This document shows positions 28,204-37,126 of a stretch of 64,000 bases of DNA, piece after piece. A program made the translations under genes and the position numbers. How positions within the stretch are numbered: position 1 is the stretch's first letter; each line of letters begins with the position of its first letter. The notes below the pieces were generated by a model, which was given only the letters and a program-made list of their open reading frames with translations, searched no databases and was not told the origin of the DNA. The stretch comes from HK1 sp965220535 (GTDB lineage Bacteria; Pseudomonadota; Gammaproteobacteria; HK1), in the NCBI GenBank assembly GCA_965220535.1, contig OZ244833.1:3224001-3288000 (forward strand), in the 5' to 3' direction.

Positions 28204-31200
28204 CTAGTTCCCCACCGCCCCGGTGGCGCTGTTGTTGACCAACGCACCGCCGCCTCCCGTGCGCGTCAGCACCTGTGCGGTGAAGCCCGACTGCGAGCGT
28301 ATCTCGCAGGCCAAGCCCAAGCCCTGCCATCTGTGCCCCAAACGCTCGGCCAACTCCTCCGATTGCAAGTGTCTGGTGCTCGCTCGGGCGATGTTTCCCA
28401 AGCTCGCCTCGTATCTCGACCCCTCGTCGGTGTAGCACACGAGCGAGGTCTCGCGGCAGTTCTCGCCTGCGTTGCAGCGAATGCGGATATTCGATTCGTC
28501 GAATGCGTCCGGAGAGGGTATCGACTCGATATCCGCTCGGTGCAGCCCGCCTTCTCGAACGCTTCGAATCAACGCGCCGTTGTTGACCAGCACTCGGTCG
28601 CCCGAGCGGGTCCACACCTGCGAGCCGATGTTCGCCTGGCTTCTCAGCACGCAGCCGAGTCTTCCCTCCCACGACGAGCCCGCTCCTATCAAGCGTTGGA
28701 TATGACCGGGAACCAAAGTCGTCGTCGCCCATGCCCGTATCGCGGGGAAATGGCCCTGCAAGACTCTTCCGGCCTGCGTGGAGCAATCGAGGAAGACCGC
28801 GCACGGGGTGTCTTGCTTGCACCTGACCCTCACGGTGGCGGCGTCTCGGGCGCTCATCGAGGGTATCGCCAAGGCTTGCGATTTCACTTCCCAATTCGGA
28901 ACGCCCCCGGGCGCGTCGTCGTTGTCGACGATGGTCGTCGTTATCGACATCCGCTCGCTCGTCCCGCCCGTGGCTTCGATGACGACGGAGTCGTAGTCGT
29001 CGAAGGTGTCGGGGTCTTCCCCGGCGACGATTTGCACCGCCATCTCCGTCTCCCACGCCGAAGGGGAGAAGGTCAAGGAACTCGGAGAGAGGGAAACCAG
29101 AGCGTTGCGGCTCGACAATGTGACGATAACGGCTTCCGGCGGCTCTTGGGACAGCCTGATGTGGAGCGTTTGCAGCCCGCCTTCGGGGACTTCGAGATTG
29201 CCCGCCGGACGGCGGACGAGCTTGGCGTCGTTGTCCAGGATGACGAGCGCCCGCGAATGCACCACCCGGCCCGGTATCGAAAAGACGACGGTGTCGCTGT
29301 CGTCCGACGAGCGGGCGTCTTCCCCGGCGACGAGTTCGACCCGTCTGGGCACCTTCCAACTCTCGGGGGTGAAGGTCAAGGAAGTCGGGGAGAGGGAGAG
29401 GTCGGGATTGGTCGTCGACAGACCGACGGTCACGGATTCGCTCGGCTCGGAATCGAGTCGAAGGGAGATAAACGCTCGCCCGCCTTCGTCGATTTCGAAG
29501 GCTCCGGAAGGGGAGATGACCAGACCCCCGGTGTAGGCGGAAGGCGGCGGGGTGTCGTCGTCGGCGACGCTGACGGCGAGGCGCGTGCCCTTGCCGGTGT
29601 AATCCCCGCCGTTGCCCACAAGAAGAATGTCGAAGGATTCGTCGTTCGCATCGCCGTCGTGGGCCACGAACACGCTGACGTCTCGATAGCGGTTCCAAGC
29701 GTTCGTGCCGCCGCTTCGGGTGAAAGCGAGCGTGTCCTGGTTGCCCGCTCGGTTCGGGTCGGCATCGACGGTGAGGGAGGCATCCGAGGGAACGAGGTCG
29801 AGGATGATATCCGCCGTCGGCCGTGTCGCCGGGCGCACCCGGAAACTGCCTTGTCCGCCTTCGACGAGGTCCAATGCGGCGACGCTCAGGTCGAAGCCGG
29901 GGCGTTGGGCGTCGTCGACCCTGACCGCTATCGTCCAGTCGGGGGCGTTGATACCGCCGGTGGCGGACAGGGTGAGGGTGGCGGTCTCGTCGACGGCGTC
30001 GTCGTCGGTCGGCGCGGAGACGGTGACACTCTGCGCGGCGGCGTAGTTGTCGACGGTGAAGACAAGCGAGGTCGGCGACAGGGTGAAATTCGCATCGGTC
30101 TTGGACAGGCTGACCGTCACGGCGGCTCTCGGGGCGGCGCTGATGCTGACGCCGAAGGTCCGGGTCTCGCCCTCGGGGATGTTCAGCGACCCCGGGGCGA
30201 CGATGGTGCCGTCGTCGTCGGCGACGACGACGGGGATTTCGACCTCGGAGTCGATGCCGGCGGTGGCTTCGACGGTGAGGGTGGCTTCCTCGTTAAGGCT
30301 GTCGTCGTCTTGGGGGCCCTCGACGGTGACCGTCTTCGCCGCCGCGTCGCCGGCGAGGAAGGTCAAGCTCGCCGGGGAAGCGGTGGCTTTAGCGGTATCG
30401 CTGCTTGTCACGCCGACCGCGACGGCCTTCGACGACGCCGGTTCTATTTTGACGGTGAAGGTGGCGGTACCTCCCTCGTCGACATTCAGAGTTCTTTGGC
30501 TCACGACGATGGCCGAGGGCGGCTCTTTGTCGTCGACGGTGACGTCCACGTCGACGGGGTCGGCGACGATGCCGCCGGTGGCGGTGAGGTCGATGTCGAC
30601 CGATTCGTCGTCGTTGTCGGCGTCGACGACCCCGGTGACGGTGACCGTCCGCTCGTCGGAGTAGTTCGAGGTGGTGAAGGTCAGCGAGGCGGGAGAGACC
30701 GTGGCGGCGCCGGTATCGTCGCTCGTTATCGCCACGGTGACGTCTTCGCTCGGCTCGGTATCGAGTTTGACGGTGAAGGTGCCGGTTCCGTCCTCGTCGA
30801 CGGTCAGCGTCTCGGCGCTCAGTTCGATATTGCCTTCGGGGGTTTCGCTGACGGTGACCGTTTTGGTCACATCATCGGCGTCGATGCCGCCGTCGGCGCT
30901 CACGGTCAGGACGACCGTCTCGGCGTCGTCGTCGGCGTCCTCGACCCCGGTGACGGTGACCGTCCGCTCGTCGGAGTAGTTCGAGGTGGTAAAGGTCAGC
31001 GAGGCGGGAGAGACCGTCACGGCGCCGGTATCGGCGCTCGAAATAGCCACGGTGACATTGGCGTTGGGCATGGTATCGAGTTCGACGGTGAAGGTGCCGG
31101 TGCTGCCTTCGTTGATAGCCAACGTGCCGGTGGGGGCCAAGACGATATTGCCCGAGGGGGCCTCGTTGACGGTGACCGTTTTTTGGATCACATGGTTGCC

Positions 31201-32001
31201 GCTGTTGGGGCCGCTTTTATCGGTGGAGTTGCCGAGATAGATGACGACCGACTCGTCGTCGTCGTCGTTATCATCGACCGCGGTGACGGTGACATCTTGC
31301 GTGTTGGAGTAATTGCCGGTGGTGAATGTCAGTGAGGCGGGGGAAACCGTCGCGGCGCCGGTATCGGCACTCTTTATGTACACGGTGACATCGACAGTGG
31401 GCGGCGCAGTATTGAGTTTGACGGTGAATGTGCCGGTGCCGCCCTCGTTGATGGCCAGCGCATTGTTATTGTCCAGTTCGATTATGGGGGAGCTATCTTC
31501 GAGGGTAATCCCGCTCGTTCCGCATTCGTTGATAGTGACGGGATCAGGGCAAGTTTTGAAGCCGGAATCGATTTGACGGGGGTTGCCGGTGCGGCCAGAG
31601 TCGTTATCGGCATACTCGACGCAGATCCTTGTCGGGGCACTGAAAGAAGATTTAGCACTAGCGACACCACCAGTAATAAGTCGAGGAGTGAAGACTACGC
31701 AATCGCCATTACTATCGGTCCACCTACCCGAAAGCTTCACAGTGGCACATTCATTATAGTACTCCGTAGGATCATTACCATCTTGTGGGTTGTCATTCAA
31801 ACAATTCTTTGCCGGTTGATGGGTGTGCGTATTATTCGCCGTGTGGCCGACCGCCGTTCCGGGAAAGACAAGTATCGATAAAGATAACGAGCATAAAGCG
31901 ATCAGTTCAGCAGCAAAGCGCTTTCTGGGGGGGGGGGGGGTGATTATTTCAGGTGCGATCGGCACCTCGGGCACCGAACCGTTTATCGGGGGCTTCGTCA
32001 T
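28204..32001 (-). CDS. Phase-variable exported surface protein, copy 2, assembled ON
   Basis: 1265 residues from the ATG at 32001, chosen for its AAGGAG ribosome-binding site 9 bases upstream. The N-terminus MTKPPINGSVPEVPIAPEII runs into TPPPP encoded by C14, then RKRFAAELIALCSL and the hydrophobic core ending GTAVGHT, a plausible Sec signal peptide. The mature protein has a distinct cysteine-containing N-terminal region (about 110 residues) that differs from copy 1, eight Calx-beta-like or Ig-like repeats with EGGTGTFTVKL and SPASLTF signatures, acidic Ca-binding-like DDDDES loops, and two C-terminal cysteine-pair domains (CAVFLDCS, GRLGCVLRSQ and similar). Likely role is adhesion or surface display; mode of anchoring is not evident. 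Confidence 0.85.
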   Translation of the reverse strand: MTKPPINGSVPEVPIAPEIITPPPPRKRFAAELIALCSLSLSILVFPGTAVGHTANNTHTHQPAKNCLNDNPQDGNDPTEYYNECATVKLSGRWTDSNGDCVVFTPRLITGGVASAKSSFSAPTRICVEYADNDSGRTGNPRQIDSGFKTCPDPVTINECGTSGITLEDSSPIIELDNNNALAINEGGTGTFTVKLNTAPPTVDVTVYIKSADTGAATVSPASLTFTTGNYSNTQDVTVTAVDDNDDDDESVVIYLGNSTDKSGPNSGNHVIQKTVTVNEAPSGNIVLAPTGTLAINEGSTGTFTVELDTMPNANVTVAISSADTGAVTVSPASLTFTTSNYSDERTVTVTGVEDADDDAETVVLTVSADGGIDADDVTKTVTVSETPEGNIELSAETLTVDEDGTGTFTVKLDTEPSEDVTVAITSDDTGAATVSPASLTFTTSNYSDERTVTVTGVVDADNDDESVDIDLTATGGIVADPVDVDVTVDDKEPPSAIVVSQRTLNVDEGGTATFTVKIEPASSKAVAVGVTSSDTAKATASPASLTFLAGDAAAKTVTVEGPQDDDSLNEEATLTVEATAGIDSEVEIPVVVADDDGTIVAPGSLNIPEGETRTFGVSISAAPRAAVTVSLSKTDANFTLSPTSLVFTVDNYAAAQSVTVSAPTDDDAVDETATLTLSATGGINAPDWTIAVRVDDAQRPGFDLSVAALDLVEGGQGSFRVRPATRPTADIILDLVPSDASLTVDADPNRAGNQDTLAFTRSGGTNAWNRYRDVSVFVAHDGDANDESFDILLVGNGGDYTGKGTRLAVSVADDDTPPPSAYTGGLVISPSGAFEIDEGGRAFISLRLDSEPSESVTVGLSTTNPDLSLSPTSLTFTPESWKVPRRVELVAGEDARSSDDSDTVVFSIPGRVVHSRALVILDNDAKLVRRPAGNLEVPEGGLQTLHIRLSQEPPEAVIVTLSSRNALVSLSPSSLTFSPSAWETEMAVQIVAGEDPDTFDDYDSVVIEATGGTSERMSITTTIVDNDDAPGGVPNWEVKSQALAIPSMSARDAATVRVRCKQDTPCAVFLDCSTQAGRVLQGHFPAIRAWATTTLVPGHIQRLIGAGSSWEGRLGCVLRSQANIGSQVWTRSGDRVLVNNGALIRSVREGGLHRADIESIPSPDAFDESNIRIRCNAGENCRETSLVCYTDEGSRYEASLGNIARASTRHLQSEELAERLGHRWQGLGLACEIRSQSGFTAQVLTRTGGGGALVNNSATGAVGN
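31927..31940. repeat. Homopolymer tract, G14 on plus (C14 in the gene)
   Basis: Fourteen identical bases at the same codon position as the C16 tract of copy 1. Length 14 keeps the signal peptide and mature protein in frame. Confidence 0.95.
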
Positions 32002-32127
32002 CGTCGTGCACTCCTTGTTTTGAAAGCGAAGACCAAGATCGGCCCGGGGATGGAGTCGAAAGCCGAAATCGACCCTTTTCGGGATCGAGTCGTTCGGCAA
32101 CCGCTTTTCGCTCGGTGCCATTTGCGC

Positions 32128-32141
32128 AAATTTACCCTAAA
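32128..32141. promoter_or_regulatory. Shared AAATTTACCCTAAA motif upstream of surface gene copy 2
   Basis: Minus-strand reading TTTAGGGTAAATTT, about 127 bases before the ATG. The same string lies at 27952-27965 upstream of copy 1, and a close relative (TTTTGGGTAAATTT) lies upstream of iscR at about 8007-8020, in the same orientation to the gene. Function unknown; a promoter element or operator are possible. Confidence 0.35.
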
Positions 32142-32233
32142 AAGCATGTACGCGGAAAAAAAGTACGGTTATCCGAGAAGCGGATGACAGCGAATGCGAG
32201 CCTTCGTTGCGCTCTTCGACGGGTGCCGTGGCG

Positions 32234-33355
32234 CTATTTTCCCGCCGGGGCGATGCGGTACAAGGCTCCTTTGCCGACGCTCAAGAACCAGATGCTGCCA
32301 TCGGGGGCTTCGCGAATATCTCGCACCCTGAGGGTTTCGTCGGACATCAAGCGCTCGGCTTCTTCCAACTCGGTATCGCCTTCGAGGCGCGAAATCATGT
32401 TGAATTTCAGGCTCCCGACAAAGAAAGCCCCGCGCCATTTCGGCCAGAGTCTGCCGGAATAGATCATCATGCCCGAAGGGGCGATCGACGGATCCCAGTA
32501 GTAAGCGGGCTGTTCCATCCCCGTTTTCGCCGTGCCCTCGCCGATCTTCAAGCCGGAATAATGCTTGCCGTAGGAAATGATCGGCCAGCCGTAGTTTTTC
32601 CCGGGCTCGATGCGGTTGATCTCGTCTCCGCCTCGGGCGCCGTGTTCGACGGCCCACAGCCGACCGTCGAGCCCCGAGGCGATCCCTTGGGCGTTGCGAT
32701 GGCCGTAGGACCAGATCCCCGGCCGGGTATCGGCGCGGCCGATGAAGGGGTTATCAGGCGGGATCGAGCCGTCGCGCTCGATGCGGACCACCGAGCCGTT
32801 TTCGCGCGAAAGATCTTGTGCCGAAGGGCGGTCGCCGCGATCGCCGACGGTCAGGAAGAGGGTGCCGTCCTCGGCTTCGAGCAGGCGGGAGCCGAAATGG
32901 CGTCCGCCGCTCGATCCGGGGGCGATCTCGAAGATGATCGAGAGATCGACGAGCCTTTTGCCCTCTTCGTCGAGCACGGCTCGGGCCACTGCCGTTCCCG
33001 CTCCCAAGCCCTGTCGTGCGCGAATCTGTTTTTTGGAGTGGCTGAAGTAGAGTTCGCGGGTGGTCGCGAAATCGCGGGGCACCAGCACATCGAGCAGCCC
33101 GCCTTGGCCTCTGGCCACGACCTCGGGGCCACCCTCGATCTCGACCGTCGCCGCCCCTTGCTCCGCCAGCAGGATTCTTCCGCCGCGCTCGGTGATGACG
33201 ATCTTGCCGTCCGGCAGGAAGCCGAAACTCCAAGGGGTTCTCAGACCCTCAACGACGGGCGTGACCTCCAGCCGACCCTGCGAGGAGTCGATTCGCTGTG
33301 CGCTTGCGTTGCCGACGCAAATCAACGCCAGCATCGATACCGCCAATCGGATCAT
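32234..33355 (-). CDS. PQQ-dependent aldose sugar dehydrogenase, YliI/GSDH family
   Basis: Periplasmic soluble sugar dehydrogenase family, 373 residues. Signal peptide MIRLAVSMLALICVGNASAQ, then the six-bladed propeller motifs: LRTPWSFGFLPDGKIVITER, GGLLDVLVPRDF, HFGSRLLEAEDGTLFLTVGD, YGHRNAQGIA, VEHGARGGDEINRIEPGKNYGWP and IAPSGMMIYSG. The start at 33355 overlaps the stop of the DUF4276 gene (ATGA), so it is translationally coupled to an apparently unrelated pair. No PQQ biosynthesis genes are in the window. Confidence 0.92.
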   Translation of the reverse strand: MIRLAVSMLALICVGNASAQRIDSSQGRLEVTPVVEGLRTPWSFGFLPDGKIVITERGGRILLAEQGAATVEIEGGPEVVARGQGGLLDVLVPRDFATTRELYFSHSKKQIRARQGLGAGTAVARAVLDEEGKRLVDLSIIFEIAPGSSGGRHFGSRLLEAEDGTLFLTVGDRGDRPSAQDLSRENGSVVRIERDGSIPPDNPFIGRADTRPGIWSYGHRNAQGIASGLDGRLWAVEHGARGGDEINRIEPGKNYGWPIISYGKHYSGLKIGEGTAKTGMEQPAYYWDPSIAPSGMMIYSGRLWPKWRGAFFVGSLKFNMISRLEGDTELEEAERLMSDETLRVRDIREAPDGSIWFLSVGKGALYRIAPAGK

Positions 33356-34008
33356 GTCTTGTCTCTTTTTCTTCGGTGGTGGCCGGATCCGGCTAGGGAT
33401 CGTCGATCGCCCTTCGGTGCCGACGAGAACGCTTCGATACCGACTAGCTTTTCCACACCGTCGATCAACACCCGCAGGCTCTTCGAAGGGTTGTCTTTGG
33501 AGATATAGGCGGCCATTCGTCTTGCCGCCTTTCCTTTGGTGAAATCAGGAATCGAACGCTCGATGACTCCGGACGGTTTTGCAACCGTATCCGGGTCTCT
33601 CGCGTACTTGGGTTTTTTCAGATTTCTGATCGCCTTGCTTTTTCGGTCGATCGAAAAAGCGTCGGCCAAGGACTCGGGAATCCCGAGATACCATGCTTCC
33701 AATTCCCGGCATACGATTCGAACCAAGGAGTCGGAGCGTCCGCCTTCGTGACAGAGGGCGAGGAGATCTTCCTTGATTTTTCGACAATCGCCTTCGTCTT
33801 GATCTTGTAGTACAACGAAATGTATTCCCGGCTCCTTCCATGCTCGTAGTTTTCTCGGAATGCTTTTGTGGAGATCTTTTTTGCCCTGATGAGGGATGCA
33901 TTGAAACTGCAACCCGGGTACAAGGTTGGAAAGCGAGCGATCGAGAAGATCCGCCATCGATCGTTCTTCCACCATGAATACGACTTTCGTTATTCCCGAC
34001 TCGTTCAT
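33352..34008 (-). CDS. DUF4276 (Toprim-like) protein, partner of the upstream AAA ATPase
   Basis: 218 residues. KVVFMVEERSM, the acidic DQDEGD and RELEAWYLGIPE are the signature motifs of DUF4276, a Toprim-fold-like family related to RloB/AbiL-type nucleases. Start overlaps the ATPase stop (ATGA at 34005-34008), and its own stop overlaps the next gene. AAA ATPase plus DUF4276 pairs occur in defence islands and resemble abortive-infection modules; function here is inferred from that association. Confidence 0.8.
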   Translation of the reverse strand: MNESGITKVVFMVEERSMADLLDRSLSNLVPGLQFQCIPHQGKKDLHKSIPRKLRAWKEPGIHFVVLQDQDEGDCRKIKEDLLALCHEGGRSDSLVRIVCRELEAWYLGIPESLADAFSIDRKSKAIRNLKKPKYARDPDTVAKPSGVIERSIPDFTKGKAARRMAAYISKDNPSKSLRVLIDGVEKLVGIEAFSSAPKGDRRSLAGSGHHRRKRDKT

Positions 34009-35195
34009 GTTTTACCGATGAATCCTTGTCGCCACAGATCGCCCAGACAATCCCCTTCCTCGATCAGGTTTTTCAAAAGATCGCTTTCGCTTGCTCGATA
34101 GGCGGTGGAGAATCCCTCTTTTTTCTCCAACCACCGGATTTCGTCGAGTCTCGCCTCGTTGATGAGGTCGGTGGAATGGGTGGAGACGAAAACCTGCCCG
34201 CCTCTTCTGGCGTAGAGCCGAATCTCTTCCATCAAATCGCGCAGCAAGGCGGGGTAGAGTTGATTTTCAGGCTCCTCGATTGCCAGCAGCGGGTGGGTTT
34301 CGGGTTCGTGCATCAGCACCAAGTAGGCGAAGATTTTGATGGTGCCGTCGGATACATAGCGGGCGACGAAGGGGTTTTCGAAACTCTCGTCCTCGAATTT
34401 GAGTACCAAGCGTCCGTCCTCGGTCGGTTGCGCTTGCACGTTTTTTATGCCGGGGACCCTGATCCGCATCGCCTCGAGGATTTGTTCGAAGCGATCTCGG
34501 TGGTGATCGTAAAGATAGCGGGCGACTTGGGCCACGTTATCGCCTCGGGTCGAAAGGTGTTCGGAGTATCCGGCATCCGCGCTGGGCCGGGCGTCGGCGA
34601 TATGGAAATTCGATATATACCAGTGGTCGATGATATTGCGAAAGTTCGCTACCACCGGGAAATCGCGAAACTGTCCCAAGCCCTTGATCGCGAGCACGCT
34701 CGGGTCTTTCAGTTCGCGGTACTCGCGCTTTTCTTTCGCCCCCGCTTGGCCGTAGACGCTTTCGTTGGTGATCGCCGTGCCCTGGCCGTCGGAGAAATCG
34801 ACGAAATGCCAAGGCGCTCCCTTTTGTCCTCGGCGATAGCTGAGCACCTCGCGGTGGACGAAGGCCTTGCCGTTTTTTTCCGCTACGTCGAGCCGATAGG
34901 ATGCGAGGCGCCCTCCTTCCTCCCGGAATTTGACGAGGATCTCGATGGGCCCCGATTTCCCTCGACTGACCAGTTCGCCGAATCCTCCGCGTCGGGCGAC
35001 GGCCGAAGCCACATTCTCTGCAAGGGATTCTTTGAGGAAGGAAAAGATATCGAAAAGAGTGGATTTGCCGCTTCCGTTGGCTCCGATCACCACGGTCAGC
35101 GGTTGCAGATCGCGAAGTTCGAGGTGTTTGAACGATCGATAGTTCTTGACCTCGATCGCCTCGATTTTCGCCGTGATTTTCGTCTTGCGATCCAT
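34005..35195 (-). CDS. AAA (AAA_15/AAA_21, OLD/SMC-like) ATPase
   Basis: 396 residues from MDRKTKITAKIEAIEVKNYRS; the frame is open upstream to 35534 but overlaps the Rieske gene. Walker A GANGSGKST near residue 36, Walker B LLAIEEPENQLYP near 300, and the VSTHSTDLI D-loop/H region near 335 identify an ABC-type ATPase of the RecF/OLD-like class. Followed by the overlapping DUF4276 gene. Begins 26 bases after the Rieske stop, so it may be read from the SUF operon. Confidence 0.87.
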   Translation of the reverse strand: MDRKTKITAKIEAIEVKNYRSFKHLELRDLQPLTVVIGANGSGKSTLFDIFSFLKESLAENVASAVARRGGFGELVSRGKSGPIEILVKFREEGGRLASYRLDVAEKNGKAFVHREVLSYRRGQKGAPWHFVDFSDGQGTAITNESVYGQAGAKEKREYRELKDPSVLAIKGLGQFRDFPVVANFRNIIDHWYISNFHIADARPSADAGYSEHLSTRGDNVAQVARYLYDHHRDRFEQILEAMRIRVPGIKNVQAQPTEDGRLVLKFEDESFENPFVARYVSDGTIKIFAYLVLMHEPETHPLLAIEEPENQLYPALLRDLMEEIRLYARRGGQVFVSTHSTDLINEARLDEIRWLEKKEGFSTAYRASESDLLKNLIEEGDCLGDLWRQGFIGKT

Positions 35196-35221
35196 GGTGC
35201 GCTCGCTCGGCGGCTTTTCCC

Positions 35222-35542
35222 TCAATCGTCCCGATCGTCTCGTACCTGTACGATCCCCTCGTATACGCGTACGGGGAAGGTGGCGACCGCTTCGTAGGCG
35301 GGCGGAGTGAGGGCCTCGCCGGTGCGGATGTCGAAGTGTGCGCCGTGGCGGGGACAGATGATCTGTCCGTTCTCGACGCACCCCCCGGCAAGGCCGCCGA
35401 AATCGTGGGTGCATAGATCCTCGATCGCGAAAAACTCGCCCTCGATATTGAAGACCGCGATCGCGGTATCGTCGATATCGACGATTCGGTGATCGTCGGG
35501 AGCGAGATCCTTGGCGGCGATGACGTCTATCCAATCACTCAT
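35222..35542 (-). CDS. Rieske [2Fe-2S] ferredoxin-like protein
   Basis: 106 residues, NirD/biphenyl-dioxygenase ferredoxin type. Ligand motifs CTHDFGG and CPRHGAHFD with 17 intervening residues are intact. Small Rieske proteins are often the last gene of SUF operons with SufT, as here. The start region is duplicated: ATGAGTGATTGGATAG occurs twice, 16 bases apart (start codons at 35542 and 35558), and only the 35542 copy is in frame with the protein. Confidence 0.9.
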   Translation of the reverse strand: MSDWIDVIAAKDLAPDDHRIVDIDDTAIAVFNIEGEFFAIEDLCTHDFGGLAGGCVENGQIICPRHGAHFDIRTGEALTPPAYEAVATFPVRVYEGIVQVRDDRDD

Positions 35543-36026
35543 CTATCCAATCACTCATCGCTTTTCGATCCGGTGGTCGAAGGGGTTGTCGAGCGGGCGA
35601 GGAAAGGCGGTGGGGGGCGACGACGGGGGCAGCCCGGCCGGCAACATGGCCCCGTCGCTTGCCTGCGAGCGAATCCGCGCGAATTCCCTCGATCCTTTTG
35701 GCCATCGACGGCGCTTTTTCGGCGGATTTGATTCGGCAATTTGAACCGGCCATGCGATCCGGCAGATGGACTCGTTGTGTCCGATCGGTATCAGGTCGTT
35801 CCAAGCGCTTCGAATGGCATCTTTCGCTATCGACGCTCCGCGCAGATCGTCGGGGAGGGTGCGGACGCTTCCTGCAGCGGGCTTTCGAGATCTGGCCGTC
35901 TCCCCGAAAAACGACGTTTCCAAGCGATCGATCGTCGAAGCGAGAAGAGGGCACCGTCTCGGAGATTCTCTTCGACTCGTCCGCTTGATGAAGAACGAGC
36001 GCCAAGGCCTTCGGCGGTCTCGCTTT
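35543..36026. other. Gap inside the SUF gene run
   Basis: About 480 bases between sufT and the Rieske gene. A minus-strand ORF (35535-36005) is open, but its composition (Arg/Pro/Ser mix) is not protein-like and it ends at the duplicated Rieske start. I see no gene or clear terminator. Confidence 0.5.
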
Positions 36027-36671
36027 TCAGAAAAAGCCGAGTTCGAGTTTCGCCGCTTCGCTCATTCGATCGATCGTCCAAGCAGGCTCCCAGACGAGAT
36101 TGACTTCGGCGGCGGCGACCCCGGATACATTTTGCACCGCCGCTTCGACCACTCCGGGAAAGGTTTGGGCGACCGGGCACCCCGGGGTGGTCAGCGTCAT
36201 GTCGATTTCGACCACGCCCATATCGTCGCAGTCGACGCTGTAGATCAGGCCGAGATCGTAGATATTGACGGGGATTTCCGGATCGTATATCTCGCGCAAG
36301 GCGGCGACGATGCGCTCGTCGAGCGTTCCCTCCGCCGCTGCGGAAGGGTTTCGATCTCCTCGCACGCCTTGCGCCGTTTCGCTCGAAGGATAGGTGGGCG
36401 GTGCGACAAAGGCCGAGGCGGTAGGGTTCGGCGCCAAGCCGAGGGGACGAGCCCGATCGGGAGCGCGGTCGGGAGCCCGATCGAATGCCAGATCGGGAGT
36501 CTTTTGCGGATCGGCCAAGTCGGCCGGATCGGCGCTCGGCGAAACCCCGCCGCTTCGCTGCGAGAGGGCTTCTTCCGGCGCCTCGTTTGCTGCCTCCCCG
36601 AAAAGGCTCGTCTGCGTCCCCTCGGGGGTTCGCAAGGAAGGGTTGCGTCGGTCGTCGTCGGAAGGGTTCAT
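36027..36671 (-). CDS. sufT: SufT, MIP18-family Fe-S maturation protein with an N-terminal extension
   Basis: MIP18 domain at about residues 105-214: ALREIYDPEIPVNIYDLGLI, LTTPGCPVAQTFPG and VWEPAWTIDRMSEAAKLELG. It assists Fe-S maturation. The ATG at 36671 overlaps the sufU stop (ATGA). The first about 100 residues are low-complexity and contain DRAPDRAPDRAR from a 12-bp repeat (about 36430-36495), much longer than in typical SufT. Confidence 0.9.
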   Translation of the reverse strand: MNPSDDDRRNPSLRTPEGTQTSLFGEAANEAPEEALSQRSGGVSPSADPADLADPQKTPDLAFDRAPDRAPDRARPLGLAPNPTASAFVAPPTYPSSETAQGVRGDRNPSAAAEGTLDERIVAALREIYDPEIPVNIYDLGLIYSVDCDDMGVVEIDMTLTTPGCPVAQTFPGVVEAAVQNVSGVAAAEVNLVWEPAWTIDRMSEAAKLELGFF

Positions 36672-37126
36672 TCGGTGCATACCGTTTCGCTGTCGTCGTC
36701 GAGGGCGGCCCGCATCGTATGCCAAGCGAGGGTCGCGCATTTGACGCGCATCGGGTATTCCTTGACCCCGGTGAGCACCGTGAGTTTGCCTAAGAAATCC
36801 TCGGGAGCGCCGACTTGACGCTCTTCGGTCAGCAGGGAATGGACCTGTGCGAAGAGCCGCTCGACTTCCTCGATACGAAGACCCTTGACGGCCTCGGTCA
36901 TCAGCGATGCCGAAGCGGTGGCGATGGCGCATCCGGCACCGTCGAAGCCGATATCTTTAACGATGCCTTCTTCGTCCACGTACAGATGCACGAAGTACTC
37001 GTCGCCGCAAACGGGATTGAAGCCGTGGGCGGAGTGGTTGGTTTTATCCGGACGACAGGGATAGTTCCGCGGATTGCGGTTATGGTCGAGGATCACCTCC
37101 TCGTAGAGTTCGCGCAGATCGTTCAT
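36668..37126 (-). CDS. sufU: SufU scaffold/sulfur-transfer protein
   Basis: IscU-like fold, SufU subtype, 152 residues. Cysteines in NPVCGDEY, GAGCAIATAS and KCATLAWHT are the zinc/cluster ligands; the insert between them marks SufU rather than IscU. Overlaps sufS at its start and sufT at its end by 4 bases each. Accepts sulfur from SufS; replaces SufE in this operon. Confidence 0.93.
   Translation of the reverse strand: MNDLRELYEEVILDHNRNPRNYPCRPDKTNHSAHGFNPVCGDEYFVHLYVDEEGIVKDIGFDGAGCAIATASASLMTEAVKGLRIEEVERLFAQVHSLLTEERQVGAPEDFLGKLTVLTGVKEYPMRVKCATLAWHTMRAALDDDSETVCTE

Noticed and set aside
28333..31335. 1000-codon plus-strand ORF opposite the second surface gene
   Set aside because: It is the antisense shadow of the Calx-beta repeats; its translation is a monotonous G/R/D/V mix with no domain, while the minus strand has signal peptide, repeats and terminator.
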